Below, piece after piece: positions 13,781 to 19,793 of a DNA stretch of 34,090 bases. Origin of the DNA: a virus; the IMG/VR virus record IMGVR_UViG_3300030406_004081, positions 1 through 34,090 of that record. The stretch is one strand, 5' to 3'. The notes below the pieces were generated by a model, which was not told the origin of the DNA, searched no databases, and saw only the letters and a list, made by a program, of their open reading frames with translations. Position 1 is the first letter of the stretch; every line of letters starts with the position of its first letter. Made by a program: the position numbers and the translations under genes.

Positions 13781-14523
13781 TATAGTTCTCTAGCAGATAC
13801 CCCATTAATAATCGTTTTGTTTATCATAGGATGGAACTCATCCTCTGCTCCGAAATCAGAATCAGGATGAAACGCAATAACATCCATAGAGGATTTTTTG
13901 TCTGTTACGAATCTATGTTCGCAATCAGGTTTAATTATAAAAATCATTCCAGTCTCTAAATGAAAACTCGATGATTTTGTCTCGCATATTCCTGAACCCT
14001 TGGCGATTATTCCAATCCTGACAGATGGATGAGTATGAAAACTCTGCTCTACTTTTTTAGGAAAATGTAAATGATTAAGACAACTCATCCCCTTTTTTAC
14101 TGGAGGGATAATGAGGGAATCTGTGCATCCGTTTATATATTTTAGACGTCCCTGAGATTCTATAGGGCCACCGACTAAAAAATAAGGCCTCTCCATCGTC
14201 ATTTTTATTATTATAGCCTTACCCTTAGAGTGTTGAGTGAATGAAAAATCATCCCCTACACTAGAAAACATCCCGTCTCCTAAGTTTATAGGTTTTCGGG
14301 ATTCAGTTGCTACTGAAAACTCTCCCTCCTCAACGAATAAATAATGACCATCTACAGACTGGCCTCTATACTTAGAATCTTTCTTAGAACTGCAATAAAC
14401 CTCAAAAGAAATCCCGTTGCTCTCAAAAGATTTTACGAGTCCGTGACTGCCTAGCCAACTTGTAAAGTTTTGATCTAGCGTCGTTTTCTTATTTTTGTTC
14501 TGATAAGTTTCGGGGATTTCCAT
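13780..14523 (-). CDS. Bicupin protein
   Basis: 247 aa with two beta-barrel halves. The N-terminal half (about 57-110: GHYLFVEEGEFSVA, INLGDGMFSSVG) is a degenerate cupin without metal ligands. The C-terminal half (about 150-215) keeps H151-x-H153, H163-T-H165, GIIAKGSG, then GMIFIIKPDCEHRF with H203, so a metal site is likely. Such proteins can be dioxygenases, isomerases or sensors. The start has no strong ribosome site and lies 49 bases inside the end of the previous membrane gene, suggesting coupling. Function in the phage is unknown. Confidence 0.75.
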   Translation of the reverse strand: MEIPETYQNKNKKTTLDQNFTSWLGSHGLVKSFESNGISFEVYCSSKKDSKYRGQSVDGHYLFVEEGEFSVATESRKPINLGDGMFSSVGDDFSFTQHSKGKAIIIKMTMERPYFLVGGPIESQGRLKYINGCTDSLIIPPVKKGMSCLNHLHFPKKVEQSFHTHPSVRIGIIAKGSGICETKSSSFHLETGMIFIIKPDCEHRFVTDKKSSMDVIAFHPDSDFGAEDEFHPMINKTIINGVSAREL

Positions 14524-14657
14524 TTGTCGATCTTATTTTCAATTCGATGCACTCTCCACAGAATACTCAGGATAAGACATAGCATCATTAGCATAGAAAA
14601 CTCCCAATACGGGAAATATTCTGTATTAAATAAAACCTCCCAATAGTATCTATTCAT
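14475..14657 (-). CDS. 60-aa membrane mini-protein
   Basis: One hydrophobic segment at about residues 19-36 (EFSMLMMLCLILSILWRV) between an aromatic N-terminus and a basic tail (KSPKLIRTKIRKRR). The ATG has a strong GAGGAG 4-5 bases upstream and overlaps the end of the ParB-like gene. It overlaps the start of the bicupin gene by 49 bases in a different frame. The positive tail suggests an N-out, C-in orientation. No family recognised. Confidence 0.65.
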   Translation of the reverse strand: MNRYYWEVLFNTEYFPYWEFSMLMMLCLILSILWRVHRIENKIDKWKSPKLIRTKIRKRR

Positions 14658-15231
14658 AACTCCTCACTAATAAAATTAAGGCGTCCTCAGTATCAGTCAA
14701 ATTATGCTCTATTTTAATATTATTAATGACTTTTATTAGTTCAGCCTTATGCTCATAAGATAAATCTAAAATAAATTCTGTTCTATCTCCCTTAACTACG
14801 TCGCTATCTTTTGCTGACTCTGTTGCATCGTCTAAGAGTTCAGGCATATCAAAAGACGGATTCGGAATATTTAGTCCCCAATTTTTCAGGCTGTCATAGT
14901 CCCATTCGTTCGCAATCTTATCCCAGTTCCATGAACCACCATTCGCATTTAAACGGATATTAAGTTCCCTCTCCTCATCTTCATCCAACTCAACCAGTAC
15001 AGCAGGAACAGACTCCATTCCTAAAAATTCAGCTACTTTCAGTCTCTGATGACCTCCTATAACTACATTTACTCTATCAGGATGATTATTGACTATAATA
15101 GGCTCAACGAACCCAAATTTTTCAATAGATAATTTTAAATCATTAAACTGATTCTCTGTTATTTCTCTAGGATTATACTCAGCCTCGATCAAGTCTTTAA
15201 TAACAACCCTCACCGATTTACCTTCTAACAC
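14650..15231 (-). CDS. ParB-like nuclease-domain protein
   Basis: 193 aa. ParB N-terminal domain: NPRE (residues 20-23), FGFVEPIIVNNH, IGGHQRL (58-64) and VPAVLVELDEDEERELNIRL. The C-terminal half is acidic with no DNA-methylase domain, although ParB domains of this type usually sit next to one. The start is GTG with GGAGAAAGG just upstream. It overlaps the Cys-rich gene by 14 bases. It may be a DNA-binding NTPase/nuclease-type regulator. The second ParB-fold gene in this phage, IbrB-like, is not closely similar. Confidence 0.82.
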   Translation of the reverse strand: MLEGKSVRVVIKDLIEAEYNPREITENQFNDLKLSIEKFGFVEPIIVNNHPDRVNVVIGGHQRLKVAEFLGMESVPAVLVELDEDEERELNIRLNANGGSWNWDKIANEWDYDSLKNWGLNIPNPSFDMPELLDDATESAKDSDVVKGDRTEFILDLSYEHKAELIKVINNIKIEHNLTDTEDALILLVRSYE

Positions 15232-15400
15232 CCTTTCTCCTTTTTTGTTTTAATGGACATTTTGACATCTGCGATAATTTATTAGGATTTTTTGCTATTC
15301 CGCAATATTTATCATTTTTATAGATTCCGCAAAATGGACAACTCCCCCCAGTTACGTTTTTAGGCGTTTTTTTATACTTTAAATGACAAAATTCATTCAT
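15218..15400 (-). CDS. 60-aa Cys-rich mini-protein
   Basis: Contains FCHLKYKK, GGSCPFCGIYKN, KYCGIAKN and SKCPLK: five Cys and one His that could ligate one zinc ion. It is basic throughout. The start overlaps the end of a 59-codon gene by 8 bases. The type is common among phage early or middle genes of unknown function; it may bind nucleic acid or a host protein. Confidence 0.6.
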   Translation of the reverse strand: MNEFCHLKYKKTPKNVTGGSCPFCGIYKNDKYCGIAKNPNKLSQMSKCPLKQKRRKGVRR

Positions 15401-15572
15401 TTAGATCAGATGTGAACCTGACAGAAATTCCGAACTCTGAGAGCGCATTAGCGAGTTTCCTTACCATCTGCTCGAACTCATCTCGGTCAGTTGGGTCATT
15501 TCTAACAACCCTCAAAGTCCATCCATCTTTTTTCTTAATTAATTGAACATCATCGAATTTAGGTTTTCTCAT
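15393..15572 (-). CDS. 59-aa hypothetical protein
   Basis: A gene of 59 codons filling the apparent gap after the replication gene. The ATG has AAGGAA 6 bases upstream. The sequence begins MRKPKFDDVQLIKKKDGW, continues TLRVVRNDPTDRDEFEQMVR, and ends with an amphipathic helix and GISVRFTSDLNE. It overlaps the next gene by 8 bases. The alternating strand-helix pattern looks like a small folded domain. Family not recognised. Confidence 0.65.
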   Translation of the reverse strand: MRKPKFDDVQLIKKKDGWTLRVVRNDPTDRDEFEQMVRKLANALSEFGISVRFTSDLNE

Positions 15573-15574
15573 TT

Positions 15575-16345
15575 CTATTCCTTAGTTGGTTTATAAAAAA
15601 CTTTACAGCAGGGACTCCCGTTAGCAATCTCAAAAGGAAATTTAGGATGATACTTTTTTCCACATTGTGAGCAGTAGGCAGTAAACTCCCCTGATATTTC
15701 ATTTTTTTCAAATAGTGAAAAGTCAATTCCTGACGACTGTTTTTCGTCATCCTCTCCAAAATCCCAAGTTTTGACGCACATTTTCCATTTCTTAATCTTG
15801 GTTTTTCCACGATACCAGTTGACAGACTCATAATGATTCCAAAACCTAGAGGCATTATCTAAATAATTAGGAATCTTTTTTTCTAAAAAGTATTCTTCAA
15901 CCTCTTTTAGTGTAGGCCTTGGATAATTTGTTTTCTTTTTAATTGGTTTAGATTCTATTTTATTATCTTCTATTATATTATTACGACCTTTCTCAACCTT
16001 TTTAGACCTTTCCTGACCTTTCACTAAATCAGGATAATTAGACTCGGCTCTGCGATGACCGATTTTCTGATTCTTCTCAAATCCTAGGAACTGGACGCAG
16101 ACATTTTCTTTAAATGCTACGAGTTTATATTTTACCATCTGATTTATTTTGTCCAGTATCCATTCAGCATCTAAATCACTTGATGGAATACAGAGATATT
16201 TTATTTCTAAAACGCTCCCCGTCATTTTTCCGTAGTCGTCCATAAATGGGAGCATTCTCATATATAACCATTGAGCATCCCTATCTAATTGATTGAAAAC
16301 TGGATCTATTGCGATTGTTCGATTAATCATTCTCCCCTTTGCCAT
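15575..16345 (-). CDS. Replisome-organiser-like replication protein
   Basis: 256 aa. The N-terminus (MAKGRMINRTIAIDPVFNQL, then YMRMLPFMDDYGKMTGS) is the winged-helix start typical of phage replication initiators and replisome organisers. A charged linker follows, then a DnaD-like block (FWNHYESVNWYRGKTKIKKW), and a C-terminal zinc motif (CSQCGKK ... CC). It likely binds the phage origin and recruits the host helicase, since the phage has no helicase or polymerase of its own. The start lies 23 bases inside the HNH gene end. Confidence 0.75.
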   Translation of the reverse strand: MAKGRMINRTIAIDPVFNQLDRDAQWLYMRMLPFMDDYGKMTGSVLEIKYLCIPSSDLDAEWILDKINQMVKYKLVAFKENVCVQFLGFEKNQKIGHRRAESNYPDLVKGQERSKKVEKGRNNIIEDNKIESKPIKKKTNYPRPTLKEVEEYFLEKKIPNYLDNASRFWNHYESVNWYRGKTKIKKWKMCVKTWDFGEDDEKQSSGIDFSLFEKNEISGEFTAYCSQCGKKYHPKFPFEIANGSPCCKVFYKPTKE

Positions 16346-16739
16346 CTTTTCGCTCCTTTAAAATTTTAAGTTTTTGTTTAAGTAGAGCATAAAATTCAGG
16401 ATTCTCGTATTCCCTTTTTTTACGAGTTTCCCTATTTCTTTTTAGTAGTCGATCAAAATTATCCTGACCAATTTTTTTAATCTTATGTTCTCTATGTTTC
16501 TCAGGATTTGCTGTAAGGTAGGAATGACATCCATAACACAAAGCCTCGCAATTCATCTCATCGAACCTAGTGGCGTAGGCTCTCCGTCCGAAAAAATGGC
16601 TATTATGTAGGCCACCCCTACCTCTGCTCTCAGGAAAAAACTTTCCGCACCTCTGACAAGTCCAATTATCCCTCTCTCTGATAAAGTCAGAAAAAACCTT
16701 ATCCCATTTATTTCGTTTTATAGACTTGCCCCAAGGCAT
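16323..16739 (-). CDS. HNH endonuclease
   Basis: 138 aa from the ATG that shares a base with the upstream stop (TGATG). A TTG one codon earlier is less likely. Zinc knuckle CQRC (residues 28-31) and CYGC (68-71) bracket the core LHNSHFFGRRAYATRFDEMN, with His48 and Asn63, and CHSY follows. The fold resembles NinG/HNH-type recombination nucleases in spacing. The basic C-terminal helix (NRETRKKREYENPEFYALL) would bind DNA. Placement beside the replication gene suggests recombination or branch resolution. Confidence 0.82.
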   Translation of the reverse strand: MPWGKSIKRNKWDKVFSDFIRERDNWTCQRCGKFFPESRGRGGLHNSHFFGRRAYATRFDEMNCEALCYGCHSYLTANPEKHREHKIKKIGQDNFDRLLKRNRETRKKREYENPEFYALLKQKLKILKERKDGKGEND

Positions 16740-17410
16740 CAAAACATCTCGTCAACTTTTGACTGCTCAAAGGACTTATCGTTGTTTTCTTTGACCCAAA
16801 TATCGAGACCAGTTGCGACATTCATCAGTCTATGAGTCATATTCCTAACTGCTACTTGCACCTCTTCAACGTCCTCAAAGAACTTAGAATCTCCTGCTTT
16901 GCGAGCGATAACAATATCGCAGGCCTTATTAAAGGACATTCCCCATTTAATATCTAAGGCCCTAGAGTCGTCTCTGTCTCTAACGTCTTTATATCCATAG
17001 TTTATTTTTTTCTCAGGTTGCTCAGTCACTATCTGCGATGTTTCGTCAGGCAGTTTATTCATATCGTCCTCAAATACCATATCGTCAGGGTCTGCAACCA
17101 TCCAAGACGTAGAGTCGGCAGTTACCACCATCTTAACTCCTAGTCTAGCCTTACCTGAGAATCCCATATCAATAATAGTATTATATAAGGCCTTTGAGAT
17201 TTGCCATTCAAAAGAATCGCCCTGCTCTATTTTGTACTGGTTATCCTTTCCGAATATGATTGGATTTCCCTTAACGAGTTTCGCAGGCATCGGATAAATG
17301 ATATTATTAAAATCATCTGTAGTCGGGCCGATAGCAGTTACGTCCTCAAGGCATTGAATGACGAATAAAGTATTCGCCTGCTTTTTGGTTATTTTGGTTT
17401 TTAAAGGCAT
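16739..17410 (-). CDS. Early protein with acidic tip, possible ssDNA-binding protein
   Basis: 223 aa, no named family. The middle (NPIIFGKDNQYKIEQGDSFE, ARLGVKMVVTADSTSWMVAD) could be beta-rich, and the C-terminus ends in a disordered, acidic and hydrophobic tip (EQSKVDEMF). That tip resembles the DDxPF-type tails by which ssDNA-binding proteins recruit partners. Position directly before the HNH and replication genes fits. This is a weak inference. The start has GGGGG about 8 bases upstream. Confidence 0.7.
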   Translation of the reverse strand: MPLKTKITKKQANTLFVIQCLEDVTAIGPTTDDFNNIIYPMPAKLVKGNPIIFGKDNQYKIEQGDSFEWQISKALYNTIIDMGFSGKARLGVKMVVTADSTSWMVADPDDMVFEDDMNKLPDETSQIVTEQPEKKINYGYKDVRDRDDSRALDIKWGMSFNKACDIVIARKAGDSKFFEDVEEVQVAVRNMTHRLMNVATGLDIWVKENNDKSFEQSKVDEMF

Positions 17411-17487
17411 ATTATAATCCCCCTTATTAGCTGTATGATTAGTCCGATAGTAATTAATCGGATAAAGATATTTTCTATTTTCTCCAT
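17401..17487 (-). CDS. 28-aa hydrophobic micro-ORF
   Basis: Reads MEKIENIFIRLITIGLIIQL then IRGIIICL, a single membrane helix. The ATG has AGGAG 8 bases before it, but that motif lies inside the codons of the preceding gene and may be chance. It spans the otherwise empty 17411-17474 stretch, which also contains the inverted repeat TCCGAT-N8-ATCGGA (17443-17462). Either a membrane micropeptide or simply leader sequence for the next gene. Confidence 0.3.
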   Translation of the reverse strand: MEKIENIFIRLITIGLIIQLIRGIIICL

Positions 17488-17825
17488 TCTACTTCTCCTC
17501 TTAGGTTTACATAGTCATTTATTAAATCATTAAAATACTGGACAAAGTGTTCTCCGTCCTCATCCTGATAAAAAGTTTTTTGCAGAACTACTCCTGACCA
17601 GTCTAATCTTTTATGCTTTTTTATCTCATCAAATATCTTAGGGTAGAAAACTCGGGCCGTCTCACTTATCATCTTTTTTCCTTCTCTTCTATTAAAGGGA
17701 ATCATCGTATTGCTGACGATTTCCTCCGTTTTTGCAGTCGTGATAAACGCCAACGAATCAGACCGCTTTCCTACTTGATAGAACCCGAGTCTCACTACCC
17801 ATTTGTTTTTATAAAAAACGGCCAT
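17475..17825 (-). CDS. 116-aa hypothetical early protein
   Basis: Not recognised. An N-terminal beta-like segment (FYKNKWVVRLGFYQVGKRSD, LAFITTAKTEEIVSN) leads into charged helices (ISETARVFYPKIFDEIKKHK) and an aromatic end (FYQDEDGEHFVQYFNDLIND). No Cys cluster or signal peptide. The ATG overlaps the stop of the winged-helix gene. It belongs to the early block of small proteins. Confidence 0.65.
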   Translation of the reverse strand: MAVFYKNKWVVRLGFYQVGKRSDSLAFITTAKTEEIVSNTMIPFNRREGKKMISETARVFYPKIFDEIKKHKRLDWSGVVLQKTFYQDEDGEHFVQYFNDLINDYVNLRGEVEWRK

Positions 17826-18049
17826 TATAAGGCTAATTCGCCCTCAGGAATTAGTTTATAAATGGCATGGCCTGACGTTGCTAGATTGTGGATATTCATT
17901 CCCTCTTTATTCAACTCATGAACGACAGCAGATAATCGATAACTCTTGAATAATTGAATCGCATCTCGCTGAGTTAATTTATGACCCTGCTGAAAATATC
18001 TTTTGATCCGTTCTTTTTTAGTAGGCTTTTTAATTTGGCTTTTTAACAT
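17825..18049 (-). CDS. Small winged-helix DNA-binding protein
   Basis: 74 aa. The block KKERIKRYFQQGHKLTQRDA, IQLFKSYRLSAVVHELNKEG, then a wing (HAIYKLIPEGEL) is the phage helix-turn-helix pattern in which a Leu-Thr-x-x-(D/E)A start is followed by RLxxxIxxLxxxG. It is likely a regulator of early or middle transcription, or a replication accessory factor. It overlaps the preceding gene by 20 bases, with GGAG upstream of the ATG. Confidence 0.75.
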   Translation of the reverse strand: MLKSQIKKPTKKERIKRYFQQGHKLTQRDAIQLFKSYRLSAVVHELNKEGMNIHNLATSGHAIYKLIPEGELAL

Positions 18050-18425
18050 TTAGCTTAACTCCCTTTACTTGCGACAGCCTCAAAGCTAACTCAGAGGCTA
18101 CCATTTTAACAAAATTATGATGTCTTTTTTCATAGTGTTTATAATGTTTGACGTTTTCTTTTTTGTCCTTGATTTGATGAAATAAGATGCCTAATTCGAT
18201 GACAATATCCGAAAGGCATCTCCAAGCCTGATGACCCGTAATGCTTTTAGAATCTTTCCAATACTCGCTATAACCGAATAGAGTTTTATGCCTTAGCTTT
18301 TTATATTCTTTTTTATAATCCATCAGGCAGGCCTCTTCAAAAATCTCAGTTCCTAACGCCATAAGGCCATCGTAATTCGTAAATAAATCACGATGACCCT
18401 TACAAGTTTCACAGATACAACTCAT
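18030..18425 (-). CDS. 131-aa hypothetical early protein with N-terminal Cys/His cluster
   Basis: The N-terminus MSCICETCKGHRD carries three Cys and a His, able to bind one zinc ion. The rest is helical and basic with many His/Lys/Tyr (KHYKHYEKRHHNFVKMVASE). It overlaps the upstream gene by 4 bases (ATGA type) and the downstream one by 20. No family recognised. Confidence 0.65.
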   Translation of the reverse strand: MSCICETCKGHRDLFTNYDGLMALGTEIFEEACLMDYKKEYKKLRHKTLFGYSEYWKDSKSITGHQAWRCLSDIVIELGILFHQIKDKKENVKHYKHYEKRHHNFVKMVASELALRLSQVKGVKLNVKKPN

Positions 18426-18907
18426 TTTTTCTCCCTATGAACTGTCTCTAATTCCTCAGAGAATTTAGTTTTCCATCTCCAAACGTCATCCTGAATCTTT
18501 TGCAGACTAGCCTCCATATCCTTTCCGTCCTGATGTTCTTTTGTATCATAGCAAGTCCACAGACCTTCAATGAGAGCGACAGTCTCGATTATAAAATTTG
18601 AGGGGAGCGAGTTGACAAATGATACGGAGTTCACTTCTGCGGAGTGTGTATCCTCTCCCCCCTCTAAAATTTCCATAGATTTAATAACTTTCTGAACAAA
18701 TCTAGTTCTGTCGCTTATTTTACGGCTGTCGTAGCCTACCTCTAAAACTCTCAAGTTTGGACATGACCCGACATAGGAATCAAATCCCTTCAACTTTGCA
18801 TCTGTCAATCTACTAAATAAATTCTCAAATGTGTCCTCAAGAATTACCTGAAAGTCGCATTCAGGATTAGAGTATTCAACAGTAGCGTACCATAAACATT
18901 CTTTCAT
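18422..18907 (-). CDS. 161-aa hypothetical early protein
   Basis: Start chosen at the second ATG because GGAGG lies 8 bases before it, while the ATG 15 bases upstream has none. Product begins MKECLWYATVEYSNPECDFQ and has a mixed alpha/beta pattern, with GYDSRKISDRTRFVQKVIKS and a charged C-terminal helix. Four or five Cys are scattered, with no zinc pattern. Function unknown. Confidence 0.65.
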   Translation of the reverse strand: MKECLWYATVEYSNPECDFQVILEDTFENLFSRLTDAKLKGFDSYVGSCPNLRVLEVGYDSRKISDRTRFVQKVIKSMEILEGGEDTHSAEVNSVSFVNSLPSNFIIETVALIEGLWTCYDTKEHQDGKDMEASLQKIQDDVWRWKTKFSEELETVHREKK

Positions 18908-18908
18908 C

Positions 18909-19151
18909 TTAACAACCTCCATCGCAACAGTCGCAGGATTTACGAGGCCATTTACCCGTCTTAATATCCTTAAACCTCTTCAATTTATCCCCGATTGCCC
19001 TAAGGCCGTAATAGTCGCCCCAACTTCCCCTCTGCGCTACGATTGCGAACTCTAGCGCAGTTTCATCAGTCCACTCGAACTCCTTAGGAGCGTCCTCTAG
19101 ATTTCTAAATACTAATGGGACTGATTCGTACATTTTTGGATTTTTAGCCAT
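18909..19151 (-). CDS. 80-aa early protein with C-terminal Cys cluster
   Basis: Acidic body (VFRNLEDAPKEFEWTDETAL, RGSWGDYYGLRAIGDKLKRF) and a C-terminus CDCCDGGC, an unusually dense four-Cys tail in eight residues. Such a tail may bind metal or be a redox centre. The gene follows the first operon gene after 2 bases. Family not recognised. Confidence 0.65.
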   Translation of the reverse strand: MAKNPKMYESVPLVFRNLEDAPKEFEWTDETALEFAIVAQRGSWGDYYGLRAIGDKLKRFKDIKTGKWPRKSCDCCDGGC

Positions 19152-19153
19152 GA

Positions 19154-19552
19154 CTATTCCTCCTCCTGAATATCTGCAATTCTGAAAGGCTCCTCATCGA
19201 ATCTCCATATCATATCTAGGTCATGTCTACCCTTATTCTCGATGATTTGCAAAACTTGATTTAGATAGCAAAATGCTGACATAGTAGGCAAGGTCTCCAT
19301 ATCATCCTCAGGTAGTCTATAAGCTGTAGGCTCTCCGTCAGAGTCAATCTCTACTAGGACATCAAAATCGATCACGATTTCATTATCCTTTAGTCCTATA
19401 TCCTTAATGATACCCATTCTCCTTTCAGTTGGATGTTTACCATTGTTTTTTAACAACTCTAATTCAGCGCCCCTCATCGCCTTACAAGCGATAATCTGAT
19501 TCCCTTTCTTGAGTAAGTCTTGGGCTTTTAGTAGGTCGTTTAAATATTCCAT
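19154..19552 (-). CDS. First gene of the leftward early operon, unknown
   Basis: 132 aa, acidic. The N-terminal helix (YLNDLLKAQDLLKKGNQIIA) is followed by a beta-like DNEIVIDFDVLVEIDSDGEP, and the end is very acidic (RIADIQEEE). AAAGGAG lies 8 bases before the ATG, one of the best ribosome sites in the window. As promoter-proximal early gene it may act on host functions, for instance as a nucleic-acid mimic given its charge, but that is speculation. Confidence 0.7.
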   Translation of the reverse strand: MEYLNDLLKAQDLLKKGNQIIACKAMRGAELELLKNNGKHPTERRMGIIKDIGLKDNEIVIDFDVLVEIDSDGEPTAYRLPEDDMETLPTMSAFCYLNQVLQIIENKGRHDLDMIWRFDEEPFRIADIQEEE

Positions 19553-19604
19553 GTTTGAACTCCTTTATTTTTGATTCATTTGTCGCTGAGATAATAATGA
19601 TAAA

Positions 19605-19633
19605 AATAAATTCAGCGCAAGTATTTTTGTAAA
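19605..19633 (-). promoter_or_regulatory. Possible promoter of the leftward operon
   Basis: Reading leftwards: TTTACA (19633-19628, 5/6 match to the -35 box), 17 bases, TTTATT (19610-19605, 4/6 match to -10). The region between this and the divergent plus-strand promoter is very AT-rich, so other boxes are possible. Placement 50 bases before the first gene is appropriate. Confidence 0.35.
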
Positions 19634-19692
19634 CTTTTATTATTTATTTTTTTATTCCTTATATATATACCGACGAGAAATAAACTTTTATT

Positions 19693-19711
19693 AATTATAT
19701 TGTAAATAATT
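19693..19711. promoter_or_regulatory. Palindromic operator candidate
   Basis: AATTAT-N7-ATAATT, abutting the -35 box of the plus-strand promoter. The size (19 bp) suits a dimeric XRE repressor such as the one at the end of the operon. AT-richness makes a chance palindrome quite possible. Confidence 0.3.
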
Positions 19712-19712
19712 G

Positions 19713-19742
19713 TTGACACTTATGCTCCAGTTTCTATATATT
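19713..19742 (+). promoter_or_regulatory. Sigma70-type promoter of the amidoligase operon
   Basis: Perfect TTGACA at 19713-19718 and TATATA/TATATT at 19735-19742, 16-18 bases apart. Transcription would begin near 19749, leaving a roughly 45-base leader before the amidoligase start. It is the clearest promoter in the window. Confidence 0.75.
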
Positions 19743-19793
19743 ATCACCATGACAAATGATACAAATAACAACAGTTCACAAAGGAGTAAAAAA

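Noticed and set aside
14650-15231. Plasmid partition (ParB) for a phage-plasmid lifestyle
   Set aside because: No ParA ATPase and no centromere-like repeats; only the ParB N-terminal domain is shared.
15559-15855. 98-codon frame overlapping the replication gene end
   Set aside because: Different frame of the replication gene, unusual composition, no ribosome site; the 59-codon gene explains the region better.
19710-19793. Longer N-terminus of the amidoligase beginning with TTG or ATG upstream
   Set aside because: The TTG lies on the promoter -35 box, the ATG at 19749 coincides with the likely transcription start and has no ribosome site, and AAGGAG marks the ATG at 19794.
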